This document shows, piece by piece, positions 30,206 through 38,501 of a stretch of DNA of 64,000 bases (its first letter is position 1; the number at the start of each line of letters is the position of its first letter). Where the stretch lies: assembly GCA_000336895.1 (NCBI GenBank), contig AOLX01000017.1:393248-457247 (forward strand), given 5' to 3'. Source of the DNA: Haloarcula argentinensis DSM 12282. GTDB taxonomy: Archaea > Halobacteriota > Halobacteria > Halobacteriales > Haloarculaceae. The notes under the pieces are model-generated. The model ran no database searches. It saw nothing but the letters and a program-made list of their open reading frames with translations, and was not told where the DNA came from. Made by a program: the position numbers and the translations under genes.

Positions 30206-31072
30206 ATGGTTCAGTCAACGTGGGACGACTGGTTCGTCCGCGACGAAATAGAGGCGACAGACCCCGGCGACGGCGTCATGATCTGGTATCTCGGCTGTAA
30301 CGGGTTCGTGCTTCGCTCACAGTCGACGACGCTGTACATCGACCCCTACTTCGGGACTGGCGACCCGCCGAACCTCATCCGTATGATTCCGGTGCCGATG
30401 GACCCTGCCGACGCAACCCAGTGCGATGCCACACTCGTCACACACGAACACATCGACCACATGCATCCGCCGTCGTACGGCCCGCTGGTCAAGGACCTCG
30501 GCGCGGATCTGTATGCGCCGTCGGCATCGTACGAGTCCCCGGACTACGACGGTGAGATACGGGTGCCCGACGAGCAGCGCAACGAGATCGCCGTCGGTGA
30601 CGAGTTCGCTGTCGGCGATTTCACCGTCCACGTTACTGGGACGAACGACCCCGACGCCATCGAACCAGTGGGGTACGTCATCGAGCACGACGCCGGGACG
30701 TTCTTCCACGCCGGCGATAGCCGGTCTGCCGAGGCGTTTTCCGATGTCGGCGAGCGGTTCGACATCGACGTGGGGGCGCTGGCGTTTGGCACCGTCGGCT
30801 CCATCTACGAGCCCGAGCCGGACCGCGGTGTCAGAACGAAGTGGTATATGGACGAAAACGAGATCATCGAAGCCGCGAACCAGCTCCAGCTATCCCGGTT
30901 GCTCCCCTCCCATCACGATATGTGGCAGGGTGAAGCCGGCGACCCGAAGGTGCTTCACGAGCACGCGGTGTCGTTCGACTACCCCCGAGTCATCGAGCCG
31001 CTGTACATCGGCTGTTCAGTGCGGCTGGGTGAGCCCGGGATTCGCCGTCTCGACGCGCTGGGCGACGGCTGA
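30206..31072 (+). CDS. MBL-fold hydrolase, candidate xylonolactonase
   Basis: A 288-residue metallo-beta-lactamase-fold protein. ATG 30206 is preferred to a TTG overlapping the preceding stop. The metal motif THEHIDHMH gives ligands His80, His82, Asp84 and His85, with HAGDS and a late SHHD as further ligands. The fold is closest to UlaG-like lactonases. It lies between the xylose dehydrogenase and the xylonate dehydratase, so opening of xylono-1,4-lactone is the natural guess. The function is inferred from fold plus position. The 44-base gap holds a T-run that may serve as TATA box. Confidence 0.7.
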   Translation: MVQSTWDDWFVRDEIEATDPGDGVMIWYLGCNGFVLRSQSTTLYIDPYFGTGDPPNLIRMIPVPMDPADATQCDATLVTHEHIDHMHPPSYGPLVKDLGADLYAPSASYESPDYDGEIRVPDEQRNEIAVGDEFAVGDFTVHVTGTNDPDAIEPVGYVIEHDAGTFFHAGDSRSAEAFSDVGERFDIDVGALAFGTVGSIYEPEPDRGVRTKWYMDENEIIEAANQLQLSRLLPSHHDMWQGEAGDPKVLHEHAVSFDYPRVIEPLYIGCSVRLGEPGIRRLDALGDG

Positions 31073-31167
31073 TGGCGTCGCCGTTTCCGCCCTGCCTTTC
31101 GTTTGATGAAGCGGATACAGGTTCAAACAGCCACCCGGCGTGCTGTCGTTCGTTTGCCGCGGGATAG

Positions 31168-31178
31168 CTTTAATATCC
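31168..31178 (+). promoter_or_regulatory. Putative promoter of xylonate dehydratase
   Basis: CTTTAATATCC is centred 27 bases before the ATG at 31200. It supports that start over an in-frame upstream one and indicates separate transcription of this gene. Confidence 0.55.
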
Positions 31179-31199
31179 CAACCTCGGAACATCAGACAA

Positions 31200-32375
31200 A
31201 TGTCGCCAACGATAACGAAGATCGAAAGCCGAGAGTTCGAGTACCCCCTCGAAGACGTGGGGACCGACAAGCACGGTTTCAATCTGGTCTATGCGCCGGG
31301 CGAGACAACCACGCGGAAACTATTCGGCGTACAGATCCATACCGACGAAGGAATCACGGGCGAGTACGTCGGCGGCAATTCGCCGGCAGCCGCCCAGTAC
31401 AACATCGTCTCACAATACCTCATCGGCAAAGACCCGCTGAAACGCGAGAAGCACTGGTCCGAATGCAAGCGCGCGCTCCGGAAGTACGACCGGATGGGTA
31501 TCGGGCCAATCGACATCGCGCTGTGGGACTTCGCCGGCAAGTACTACGACGCGCCGATTCACGAACTGCTGGGGACTTACCGCGAGCGCATTCCGGCGTA
31601 CGCGTCGACGTATCACGGCGACGACGCTGGCGGGCTGGACTCGCCGGAAGCCTTCGCCGACTTCGCCGAGGAGTGCCGCGACGAGGGCTTCGGCGGCTTC
31701 AAGATCCACGGCTGGGGCGGCGGCGACGACTCTCGAAGCCTCGACCGCGAAGTCGAGGCGGTACACGCTGTCGGCGAAGCAGTCGGCGACGAGATGGACC
31801 TGATGCACGACCCGGCCTGCGAACTGGAGACGTTCGCCGACGCGCTGGAGCTGGGTCGGGCGCTCGATGAACAGGACTTCTTCTGGTACGAGGACCCGTT
31901 CCGCGACGGCGGCATCTCACAGCACGCCCACAAGAAGCTGGCACAGAAACTCGACACGCCGATTCTCCAGACCGAACACATCCGCGGACTGGAAATCAAG
32001 TCCGACTTCGCAGCCAGCGAGGCAACCGACTTCCTCCGGGCCGACCCCGAGTACGATGCGGGCATCACCGGCGCGATCAAGGTGGCCCGCATGGCCGAGG
32101 CGTTCGGGCTGGACGTGGAGTTCCACGCGCCTGGTCCCGCCCAGCGCCACTGCATCGCCGCCTGCCGCAACTCCAACTACTACGAAATGGCGCTTGTCCA
32201 CCCGGACTGCCAGAACACTCAGCCGCCGGTGTACGATGGCGGCTACTCCGACCTGATGGACGCGGTCGACGACGACGGAACGGTCAGTGTCCCTGACGGC
32301 CCCGGCCTGGGTGTGGAGTACGACTGGGACTACATCGAGGACAACACCACCGGAAGCGTCCACGTCTACGAATAG
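31200..32375 (+). CDS. xacD: Xylonate dehydratase, enolase superfamily
   Basis: A 391-residue enolase-superfamily enzyme of the mandelate racemase branch, predicted to dehydrate D-xylonate to 2-keto-3-deoxyxylonate. Catalytic features are Lys168-x-His170 (FKIHGWG), metal ligands Asp204 (LMHDPA), Glu231 (WYEDPF) and Glu259 (QTEH), and the His309 base in EFHAPGP. Substrate loops include GFNLVYAPGETTTRK. The length is normal. The same family supplies xylonate dehydratase in haloarchaea. The final steps would use the FAH-family protein at 23757 and the aldehyde dehydrogenase at 26963. Confidence 0.85.
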   Translation: MSPTITKIESREFEYPLEDVGTDKHGFNLVYAPGETTTRKLFGVQIHTDEGITGEYVGGNSPAAAQYNIVSQYLIGKDPLKREKHWSECKRALRKYDRMGIGPIDIALWDFAGKYYDAPIHELLGTYRERIPAYASTYHGDDAGGLDSPEAFADFAEECRDEGFGGFKIHGWGGGDDSRSLDREVEAVHAVGEAVGDEMDLMHDPACELETFADALELGRALDEQDFFWYEDPFRDGGISQHAHKKLAQKLDTPILQTEHIRGLEIKSDFAASEATDFLRADPEYDAGITGAIKVARMAEAFGLDVEFHAPGPAQRHCIAACRNSNYYEMALVHPDCQNTQPPVYDGGYSDLMDAVDDDGTVSVPDGPGLGVEYDWDYIEDNTTGSVHVYE

Positions 32376-32476
32376 CGGCACATAGCACATCCCGTCTGTT
32401 TTGATCGCTCAGTAGCGGAAGCGCCTTGTCGCCAGCGAGGACAGGCCACCAAACGTCGTCCTGTTGGATGTCAGGC

Positions 32477-32487
32477 AAATATTTATG
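32477..32487 (+). promoter_or_regulatory. Putative promoter of DyP-like lipoprotein
   Basis: AAATATTTATG lies about 30 bases before the ATG at 32516. Confidence 0.5.
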
Positions 32488-32515
32488 CCGAACTCGTCCG
32501 AACGAACAGTAGTTG

Positions 32516-33823
32516 ATGACGGACGGAGACAGGACCCTGACCCGCCGGGAAGCGCTCCGCGCAGCCGTCGCGGTCGGAGGGTCGGCAGGGCTCGCAGCCT
32601 GCCTCAATCTAGAGAGCCAGCCAACGGAGACGGGGGAGGCGAACCGCAATACCGACCCGCCAGACGGAACCGAATCGGCGGCTGAACTACCGAATCGACA
32701 GCACGCATGGACCGAGTTCTCTCGAACCGACAAGCACGGGAACCCGGTGCTCGCTCGGCATCACGTGTTGCTACTGGCTAACTATGTTGACGACGGGCCG
32801 GTCGACGACGTAGACCGGAAGCAGGCTGCGAACGCGTTTCGCGAGCTAGAGGAGACGTATCGGTGGGCATCCGACGGGCTGCTGTTTACTGTCGGCTACT
32901 CTCCAGCATACTTCGACCGATACGACGAACCGCTTTCGGAGTCGGTTGACCTGCCCCGGCCGGCGGCACTAGCCCCTTTCGAGGACCCGTCGTTCGATAC
33001 TCCGGATCTCCTCGTGCATCTGGCAAGCGACCGTGCTTCAGCGGTGCTCGAGGCCAAGCAAGCGCTATTCGGTGAGTTGGAAACGGCAAACGGGAGCGAA
33101 GTCACCGAAACCATAGATGGGATAGTCGAGTTGGTCGACCGGCGGACGGGATTTATCGGTCCAGGGCTCCCGGCGGAACACGACGATGTAAATGGCGTTC
33201 CGGACGGAGCGGTCTCCGAAGATGCACCGCTGTTCATGGGTTTCAAATCGGGGTTTGTAGAGAATCAGGCAACAGAAAACAGCGTAACGATCACCGAGGG
33301 TCCGTTCGCGGGCGGCACCACGCAACACCTCTCACTGCTACGCACGGAACTGGACCAGTGGTACAACCAAGATTCCCGGGAACAGCGCGTCGCAAAGATG
33401 TTCTCGGCGACGCACGCGGCGGAGGATCTGGTCGAGGGTGTCGGCGACAACCTCGGTGATTCGTCGCTCGTATCGGAGACTGGTGTCGGTGACCGCGTCA
33501 GTGACGACGCATTTGAGGAAGGCGTGGTCGGGCACGCCCAGAAGCTCGCACGTGCGCGAGACGAGGACGGCGACCCACGGCTCCTCCGACGCGACTTCGC
33601 GACGGTAGACGATGGCCGAACCGGTGTCCACTTCCTCAGTCTCCAGGAGAGCATCGCGGACTTTATTCAGACCCGGACCGCCATGAACGGCACCGATGTT
33701 GCGAATGTCGGCGGCGTCGGCACGAAAAACAACAACGGGATACTGCAGTACATTACCACAGTTCGACGCGGGAACTACTTGCTCCCGCCCCGCTCGAAGC
33801 GCTCGTTCCCCCGTCCGTCGTGA
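32516..33823 (+). CDS. Tat lipoprotein with DyP-type peroxidase fold lacking the distal aspartate
   Basis: A 435-residue protein. The Tat signal TRREALRAAVAV runs into a lipobox LAAC (Cys29). DyP features can be traced: FTVGYSPAYFDRYD, DLLVHLASD, then FMGFKSGF at about 240-247 where active DyPs have GxxDG, so the catalytic Asp is Ser245. The proximal heme ligand candidate is His340 (VVGHAQK), and LLRRDF near 356-361 gives the usual arginine. EfeB-type DyPs work in iron uptake beside Tp34/P19 proteins, and one follows here. It may bind heme without strong peroxidase activity. It resembles the haloarchaeal family labelled DUF7405, from memory. Confidence 0.7.
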   Translation: MTDGDRTLTRREALRAAVAVGGSAGLAACLNLESQPTETGEANRNTDPPDGTESAAELPNRQHAWTEFSRTDKHGNPVLARHHVLLLANYVDDGPVDDVDRKQAANAFRELEETYRWASDGLLFTVGYSPAYFDRYDEPLSESVDLPRPAALAPFEDPSFDTPDLLVHLASDRASAVLEAKQALFGELETANGSEVTETIDGIVELVDRRTGFIGPGLPAEHDDVNGVPDGAVSEDAPLFMGFKSGFVENQATENSVTITEGPFAGGTTQHLSLLRTELDQWYNQDSREQRVAKMFSATHAAEDLVEGVGDNLGDSSLVSETGVGDRVSDDAFEEGVVGHAQKLARARDEDGDPRLLRRDFATVDDGRTGVHFLSLQESIADFIQTRTAMNGTDVANVGGVGTKNNNGILQYITTVRRGNYLLPPRSKRSFPRPS

Positions 33824-33878
33824 CCCGACTGGACCCACAGTCCTTCCGAACGACGGCGATAGTGTGTCCCTGACAAGG

Positions 33879-33887
33879 TTTTATATC
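33879..33887 (+). promoter_or_regulatory. Putative promoter of Tp34-like gene
   Basis: TTTTATATC about 35 bases before the ATG at 33918 implies a short leader and separate transcription from the DyP-like gene, although the two genes are only 94 bases apart. Confidence 0.5.
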
Positions 33888-33917
33888 CTTTCCGAGAGAC
33901 TAATCGCCATACAGACC

Positions 33918-35078
33918 ATGTGGCCCGAGAGAGACCCTACGCGCCGTGACTTCATCGCTACGAGCGGGGTAGCACTTGGGATGAGTGTCGCCGGCTGTGC
34001 AACGGGGGACGACGCCGCGGGCGAGACTGAGACTCCATCCGGGGCTGCACCTGGCGGGACCGAAGCAACGCCCGAGGGAACCGACGCGGGGCGGGAGAAC
34101 GAGCTCCCGACAGCTACTGCGCAGGAACGCCCATTGGTACACATCCCGGCACATCAGGACGGGATGCGGATGGTCGGTATGACCGAGGTGGGGCCGTACA
34201 TGGTGGCGATGTCCTATACACTGCCTCACGACTTCTGGGTACTAGCTGGCCAAGAGAAGAGTTACGTACGGATCAACGATGGGCAGGGACTGCACCTTAT
34301 GGCAACCGTGTGGGACCCGGAGTACAACCAGCGTATCCCGCTGGGTAGCCCGCCAGTCGAGGTTCGAGACGCCGCGAGCGGCGATAGTGTGGCCGAGAAG
34401 TCGCTGTGGCCGATGCTGTCCCAGCAGATGGGCCCCCACTTCGGAGACAACGTCGCGTTTCCCGACGAGGGTGAGTACACGGTGCAACTCTCGTTTGACC
34501 CGGTTTCGGCGCGGCAGTTAGGGGAGTATCGCGGGCGGTTCACCGACTCGGTGGACGCCGAGTTCGACCTGCTGTTCAGAACCGACATCACGAACAACAT
34601 CCGCGAGCGGTTCGTCGACGAGGCGGGACAGGCGGGGGCGCTCGAACCGATGGAGACGAACATGAAACCCAACGGATCACTGCCGGAGGTGAGGGCGCTA
34701 CCGGGAGATCACGGTGGTATCGTCGATGGTGGGGCTGCGAAATTTGTGGTCCAGGTTCTGCGCAAGACCCCGGCGGGAATCGACAGTTCGGGCCCGTATC
34801 TCGCGGTGTCCGCTCGAACACCGTACAACCAGTATCCACTCCCGTTCATGGGCCTCCGAGCAACTGTTTCCAGCGCCGGTGAAGAGGTCCGCGAGCCACT
34901 GAAGGCAGCCATCCACCCCGAACTGGGGTATCATTACGGTGCCCCGTTCCCTGCTATCGCGATGGGTGACGAGGTGACGCTAGAAGTCGGAGCCCCGCCG
35001 CAGATCGCGCGACATCGCGGCTACCAGACTGCGTTTCTGGAGTTCGACGACATGACGCTCACACTTGGAGAGCAGTAG
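33918..35078 (+). CDS. Tat lipoprotein with Tp34/P19-like iron-transport domain
   Basis: A 386-residue protein. The start at MWPERDP is chosen since it yields a clean Tat signal (TRRDFIATSG) and lipobox (VAGC); 74 upstream codons in frame are unlikely to be translated. After a Ser/Thr/Gly/Glu linker, residues ~85-205 contain VAMSYTLPHDFW and WPMLSQQMGPHFGDNV, which echo the metal-binding loop (MGPHYGDN-like) of Tp34/P19 periplasmic metal proteins. The second half looks like a beta-sandwich similar to haloarchaeal DUF7350. The pairing with a DyP-like lipoprotein suggests an Efe/Fet-like iron system at the cell surface; no permease is adjacent. Confidence 0.7.
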   Translation: MWPERDPTRRDFIATSGVALGMSVAGCATGDDAAGETETPSGAAPGGTEATPEGTDAGRENELPTATAQERPLVHIPAHQDGMRMVGMTEVGPYMVAMSYTLPHDFWVLAGQEKSYVRINDGQGLHLMATVWDPEYNQRIPLGSPPVEVRDAASGDSVAEKSLWPMLSQQMGPHFGDNVAFPDEGEYTVQLSFDPVSARQLGEYRGRFTDSVDAEFDLLFRTDITNNIRERFVDEAGQAGALEPMETNMKPNGSLPEVRALPGDHGGIVDGGAAKFVVQVLRKTPAGIDSSGPYLAVSARTPYNQYPLPFMGLRATVSSAGEEVREPLKAAIHPELGYHYGAPFPAIAMGDEVTLEVGAPPQIARHRGYQTAFLEFDDMTLTLGEQ

Positions 35079-35251
35079 TCAGGGCCGTTCAGAGATACAG
35101 CGAAGAGACAATGTTTCTCACGTGAGGTGTGGCTTGGCCGTGTCACGCCAGCTACGAGCGAGATGGAACGCCGACACGGAGCGTCAGACCAGAAGACGTC
35201 TGCTAGCGCCGAGACAGTACTGGTTGGCACGAGTGAAGCAATATCCGTGTA

Positions 35252-36940
35252 TTATTCTGTCGTGATGCGGCCTTCGACCGACGGCGAAATCGTTCCGTCT
35301 TCCTTGATTGCGTCCTCGACGATGACCGACAGCAGTTCGCCCTCGTTCGCGTCGATAATGCGTGGAGCGTCCTGGAACATCGTGTAGCCGTCGCCGCCGG
35401 TGGCGGTGAAGCCGTTTGTTGCGACGGTGTAGGTTGCTTCGGTGTCGAGTGGCTCGCCGCCGACCGTTACCTCAGTGACGCGGTCGCCCTTCGATTTGTC
35501 CGGGTCGTAGGTGTACCGCATACCGCTCACTTGCAAGAACCCGCCCCCGCCAGTCGAACTGAGTTCCAGCGCCTCGACCAGCGTGTCACCGGGAACCTCG
35601 ATGGTCACTTGGTTGTTTCCGAACGGGAGAACGCTGTAGACCATCCGTCTCGTGATGTCGCCTTCAGGGTAGAGTTCGTCAGTCCGGATACCGCCACCGT
35701 TCTGGATTGCGATGTCCGCATTGCCGTGGCTGCGGAGCGCATCGGCAATGTAATTCCCGAAGTTCGATTCCTCGGAACGGACAGTGTCCTCGCGGGCATC
35801 GAGCGGAACGGTTGTCTCCCCGATGACGGCGTCGAGTTCGTCACTGAGCTGGCTTTCGTAGTTCTGCGCGACTTCGAGCACGTCTGGGTGCGGTTCGACA
35901 CGGTCCTCCTCGACCGCAGCAGCGGTGTCGTACACCGTCAGGCTGTGGTCGGTTCGCTCCCCGTCTTCGACGGTGAGCGTCAGTTCGCCGAGGTACTCGT
36001 ACTCGTCCCCGACAAACGAAAGCACCGTGTCGTTCACGACTTGCGGCTCCTCGGAGAACTTCGCGGCGTGGTCGCCGACGATAGCGTCGATCCCGTCGAC
36101 AGACTTCGCGAGTTCGACGGCGACCGGGCTCGCCACGTGGGACAGCACGACGACGAGGTCGGCACCGTCGTCCCGCATTTCGGTCACGACCTCGTCGACG
36201 GGTTCCTCAAGGCCCGGGACATCCGTCGTCTCACCCATGGTCGTGATCGTCGGCGCTTCGACGTTGATTATGCCCGTGATACCGACCGTCACGTCGCCGG
36301 CTTCGACGAGTTCGTACTGGCTCGCTCCCTGTTCAGCACCGAACACGTCGCCCGTCTGTGTGTTGCGGGCGTTCGCGCTTACCCACTGGAACTCGCTGTC
36401 GATAATACGGTCCCGCAAAACGTCCGGCCCTCTGTCAAAGTCGTGGTTTCCAAACGTGTCGAACTCCAGCCCGCCTTCGTTGAACGCGTCGACAATGTGT
36501 TTCCCGTCGAACTGTGCGGAGAGAATAGAGGTGGCCAGATCGTCCCCGGATCCAACCTTTATCGAGTGTTCGTTATTGTCCGCAATCTGATTCATCAGAT
36601 CGAAGTAGGTGGCGATGTTCGCCGCCTCTTCGAGGTCGCCGTAGCTACCGTGTACGTGAGTGTCGTGGACGAGCGTCACCTCGCCCGTTGCAGGTTCAGA
36701 TTCGGTCTCGACAGTTCCAGCTGAAGTCGCGGTCTCCTGAGCGGCTTCGGATTCTTCGTCGGTCTGCTCGGTCCCATCCTCGGTACTGGAAGAACAGCCA
36801 GCGAGACCCACAGCGCCGAGTGCAGCAGTCGCCGAGAGGAACTTCCGCCGGTCGACTGGTCTGCTCTCCGTATCGTTCTCCGTTCGGTCCGCTGAAGGGG
36901 TTTCTACGTCATCTTTGTTGCTTCGTGCCACAGTACCCAT
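35252..36940 (-). CDS. Tat lipoprotein, UshA-like 5'-nucleotidase/metallophosphatase
   Basis: A 562-residue secreted nucleotidase. The Tat signal DRRKFLSATAALG leads to the lipobox LAGC. The calcineurin-like domain has metal motifs DTHVHG, GNHDFDRG and VVVLSH, with GDHAAKF. The C-terminal 5'-nucleotidase domain has NFGNYIADALRSHGNADIAI and NGGGIRTD. It would release phosphate and nucleosides from extracellular nucleotides. The nucleoside hydrolase gene next door could use the nucleosides. The ATG sits only about 16 bases below the TATA palindrome, so a GTG three codons in may be the true start. Confidence 0.88.
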   Translation of the reverse strand: MGTVARSNKDDVETPSADRTENDTESRPVDRRKFLSATAALGAVGLAGCSSSTEDGTEQTDEESEAAQETATSAGTVETESEPATGEVTLVHDTHVHGSYGDLEEAANIATYFDLMNQIADNNEHSIKVGSGDDLATSILSAQFDGKHIVDAFNEGGLEFDTFGNHDFDRGPDVLRDRIIDSEFQWVSANARNTQTGDVFGAEQGASQYELVEAGDVTVGITGIINVEAPTITTMGETTDVPGLEEPVDEVVTEMRDDGADLVVVLSHVASPVAVELAKSVDGIDAIVGDHAAKFSEEPQVVNDTVLSFVGDEYEYLGELTLTVEDGERTDHSLTVYDTAAAVEEDRVEPHPDVLEVAQNYESQLSDELDAVIGETTVPLDAREDTVRSEESNFGNYIADALRSHGNADIAIQNGGGIRTDELYPEGDITRRMVYSVLPFGNNQVTIEVPGDTLVEALELSSTGGGGFLQVSGMRYTYDPDKSKGDRVTEVTVGGEPLDTEATYTVATNGFTATGGDGYTMFQDAPRIIDANEGELLSVIVEDAIKEDGTISPSVEGRITTE

Positions 36941-36950
36941 TAGACTGAAC

Positions 36951-36962
36951 TTTTATATAAAA
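36951..36962 (-). promoter_or_regulatory. Palindromic TATA box of the nucleotidase gene
   Basis: TTTTATATAAAA is a perfect 12-base palindrome and the strongest TATA match in the area. Its centre is about 16 bases before the annotated ATG and 26 bases before GTG 36931. Confidence 0.6.
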
Positions 36963-37209
36963 TGTTTGCCGGGGTCGATCTCGATAAGAGTCCGACAATC
37001 GATCGACATAGACGCTGGTGCGGGACTCTGGCGCAAAATGAGCCACAGAAGTTATGCCATATTTCGCCCAGTCGGCAATGGCACAGTAGAGGGCCGAGTA
37101 CGCGTGATGCAACGGGTCAGTCGTCTGTGTTTCTGTGGTCTGGTTTCGATGTAGTTTCATATCGCTCTAAGAGGAATTTATACTAGCAAAACCGCACAGC
37201 AAGCAGCTG

Positions 37210-38136
37210 TTACTGTGTCGCGTAGGCCTGAAGCCCCGTTTCAAGGACATCCCGATAACGGGCCACATCAATGTCAACAGCGACACGACTGTTAGGGTCG
37301 TTGTCCGTCGTGTCGTGCTCGTCGCAGATGACGGCCCCGTGGCAGGGGCCGCCGGTCGTGTCGACCTCGAGATAGTACTCCTCGAAGGTGAGTACCGAGT
37401 CGTCGACGAGGTCGGCGACGACAGCGGCGTCGTGGATGGCCGGCGCGTCGGCCAGCGGGTAGGTTCCGGAGTCGGGCCGGTAGTCGAGCCACTCAGCCAC
37501 GGTCGCTCGGACGCCACCAGCCGTGCGGAACTCCTCGATGAACTCGGAAGAGACGGTGGCGCGGTTGGTCACATCCAGCCCGACCATCCGCGTGTTGGCG
37601 TCCTGCAGGACGCGGCTGGCCGCCGCAGGGTCGTTGTGGAAGTTGGCCTCGGCCATCGGCGTCACGTTCCCGGTTGTCATCGCCGCCCCGCCCATGAGAT
37701 AGATGTCCTCGACAAGGTCGGGTAACCGGGGCTCCTTGGCCAGTGCGAGTGCCAGATTCGGAAGCGGACCGACGGCCGCGATCGTCAGTTCATCCCCGTA
37801 CTCGTAAGCGGCTTCGATGATTGCGTCGGCCCCGTGGATGTCCCGTGTATCGCCGTCGGCGTCGGGGATATCGCCGCGGAGTCCGTTCTCACCGTGAATC
37901 CACTCGGCGGTCGTGAGGTCGTCGACGAGCGGGCGGCCACAGCCCTGGGATACCGGAACGTCGTAGCCCCCGATATCCAGTATTGCGTGGGCGTTTCGCG
38001 TCGTGTTCTCGATAGTCGTGTTCCCACAGACAGTCGAAAGACCGACAACGTCGATTGCATCGTGACCGAGCGCCATCGCCAGCATGACCGCGTCGTCGCA
38101 ACCAGGGTCCGTATCGAAGAAGACTTTCCGTGACAT
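37210..38136 (-). CDS. Inosine/uridine-preferring nucleoside hydrolase
   Basis: A 308-residue protein with the family signature DTDPGCDDA near residues 8-16, which binds calcium and the ribose. Further motifs are VCGNTTIENTTRNA, GPLPNLALAL and MGGAAMTTGNVTPMAEANF. It lacks a signal peptide, so it acts in the cytoplasm, splitting nucleosides to base and ribose. The base preference cannot be read here. The gene has its own minus-strand TATA-like CTTTTAACAC. It lies behind the 5'-nucleotidase on the same strand, which suggests nucleoside scavenging. Confidence 0.9.
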   Translation of the reverse strand: MSRKVFFDTDPGCDDAVMLAMALGHDAIDVVGLSTVCGNTTIENTTRNAHAILDIGGYDVPVSQGCGRPLVDDLTTAEWIHGENGLRGDIPDADGDTRDIHGADAIIEAAYEYGDELTIAAVGPLPNLALALAKEPRLPDLVEDIYLMGGAAMTTGNVTPMAEANFHNDPAAASRVLQDANTRMVGLDVTNRATVSSEFIEEFRTAGGVRATVAEWLDYRPDSGTYPLADAPAIHDAAVVADLVDDSVLTFEEYYLEVDTTGGPCHGAVICDEHDTTDNDPNSRVAVDIDVARYRDVLETGLQAYATQ

Positions 38137-38501
38137 ACCTTCGGAATTCCGCCCACCGGGTGTTAAAAGCTGGTACGTCCCAGTCGTGACACGGCAGCCC
38201 CGCTGTAGACAGACCGCAGTATTCTGTGGGAATCTGTTGGGCTGTCGTCGCTACCACAATCGGTGTGTCGGAATGTGTGGCCGACAGATCAGGTGTGTCC
38301 GTCAACGCCGTCTTATATTGGCCAAGCGGTGTGATAGCAGGGGACAGCAAGGAGTAGGTCCATCCCCAGAGTCGAAACCCGAGCCACGGTTCGCAGGGAC
38401 GAGGCGAAGTCGATTATTCGTTACGGAGAACAGTCAGTATCCCGAAACAGTGCGTCTATGATAAATTTTAACTATATAGTCACAATACTGTACAGGAAGT
38501 G
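38137..38501. other. 365-base divergent intergenic region
   Basis: No gene was recognised. It holds the nucleoside hydrolase promoter at about 38156-38165 (minus) and, for the plus-strand giant gene, ACTATATAG at 38471-38479, centred 27 bases before ATG 38502. The middle is GC-rich with no repeat noticed. Confidence 0.6.
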
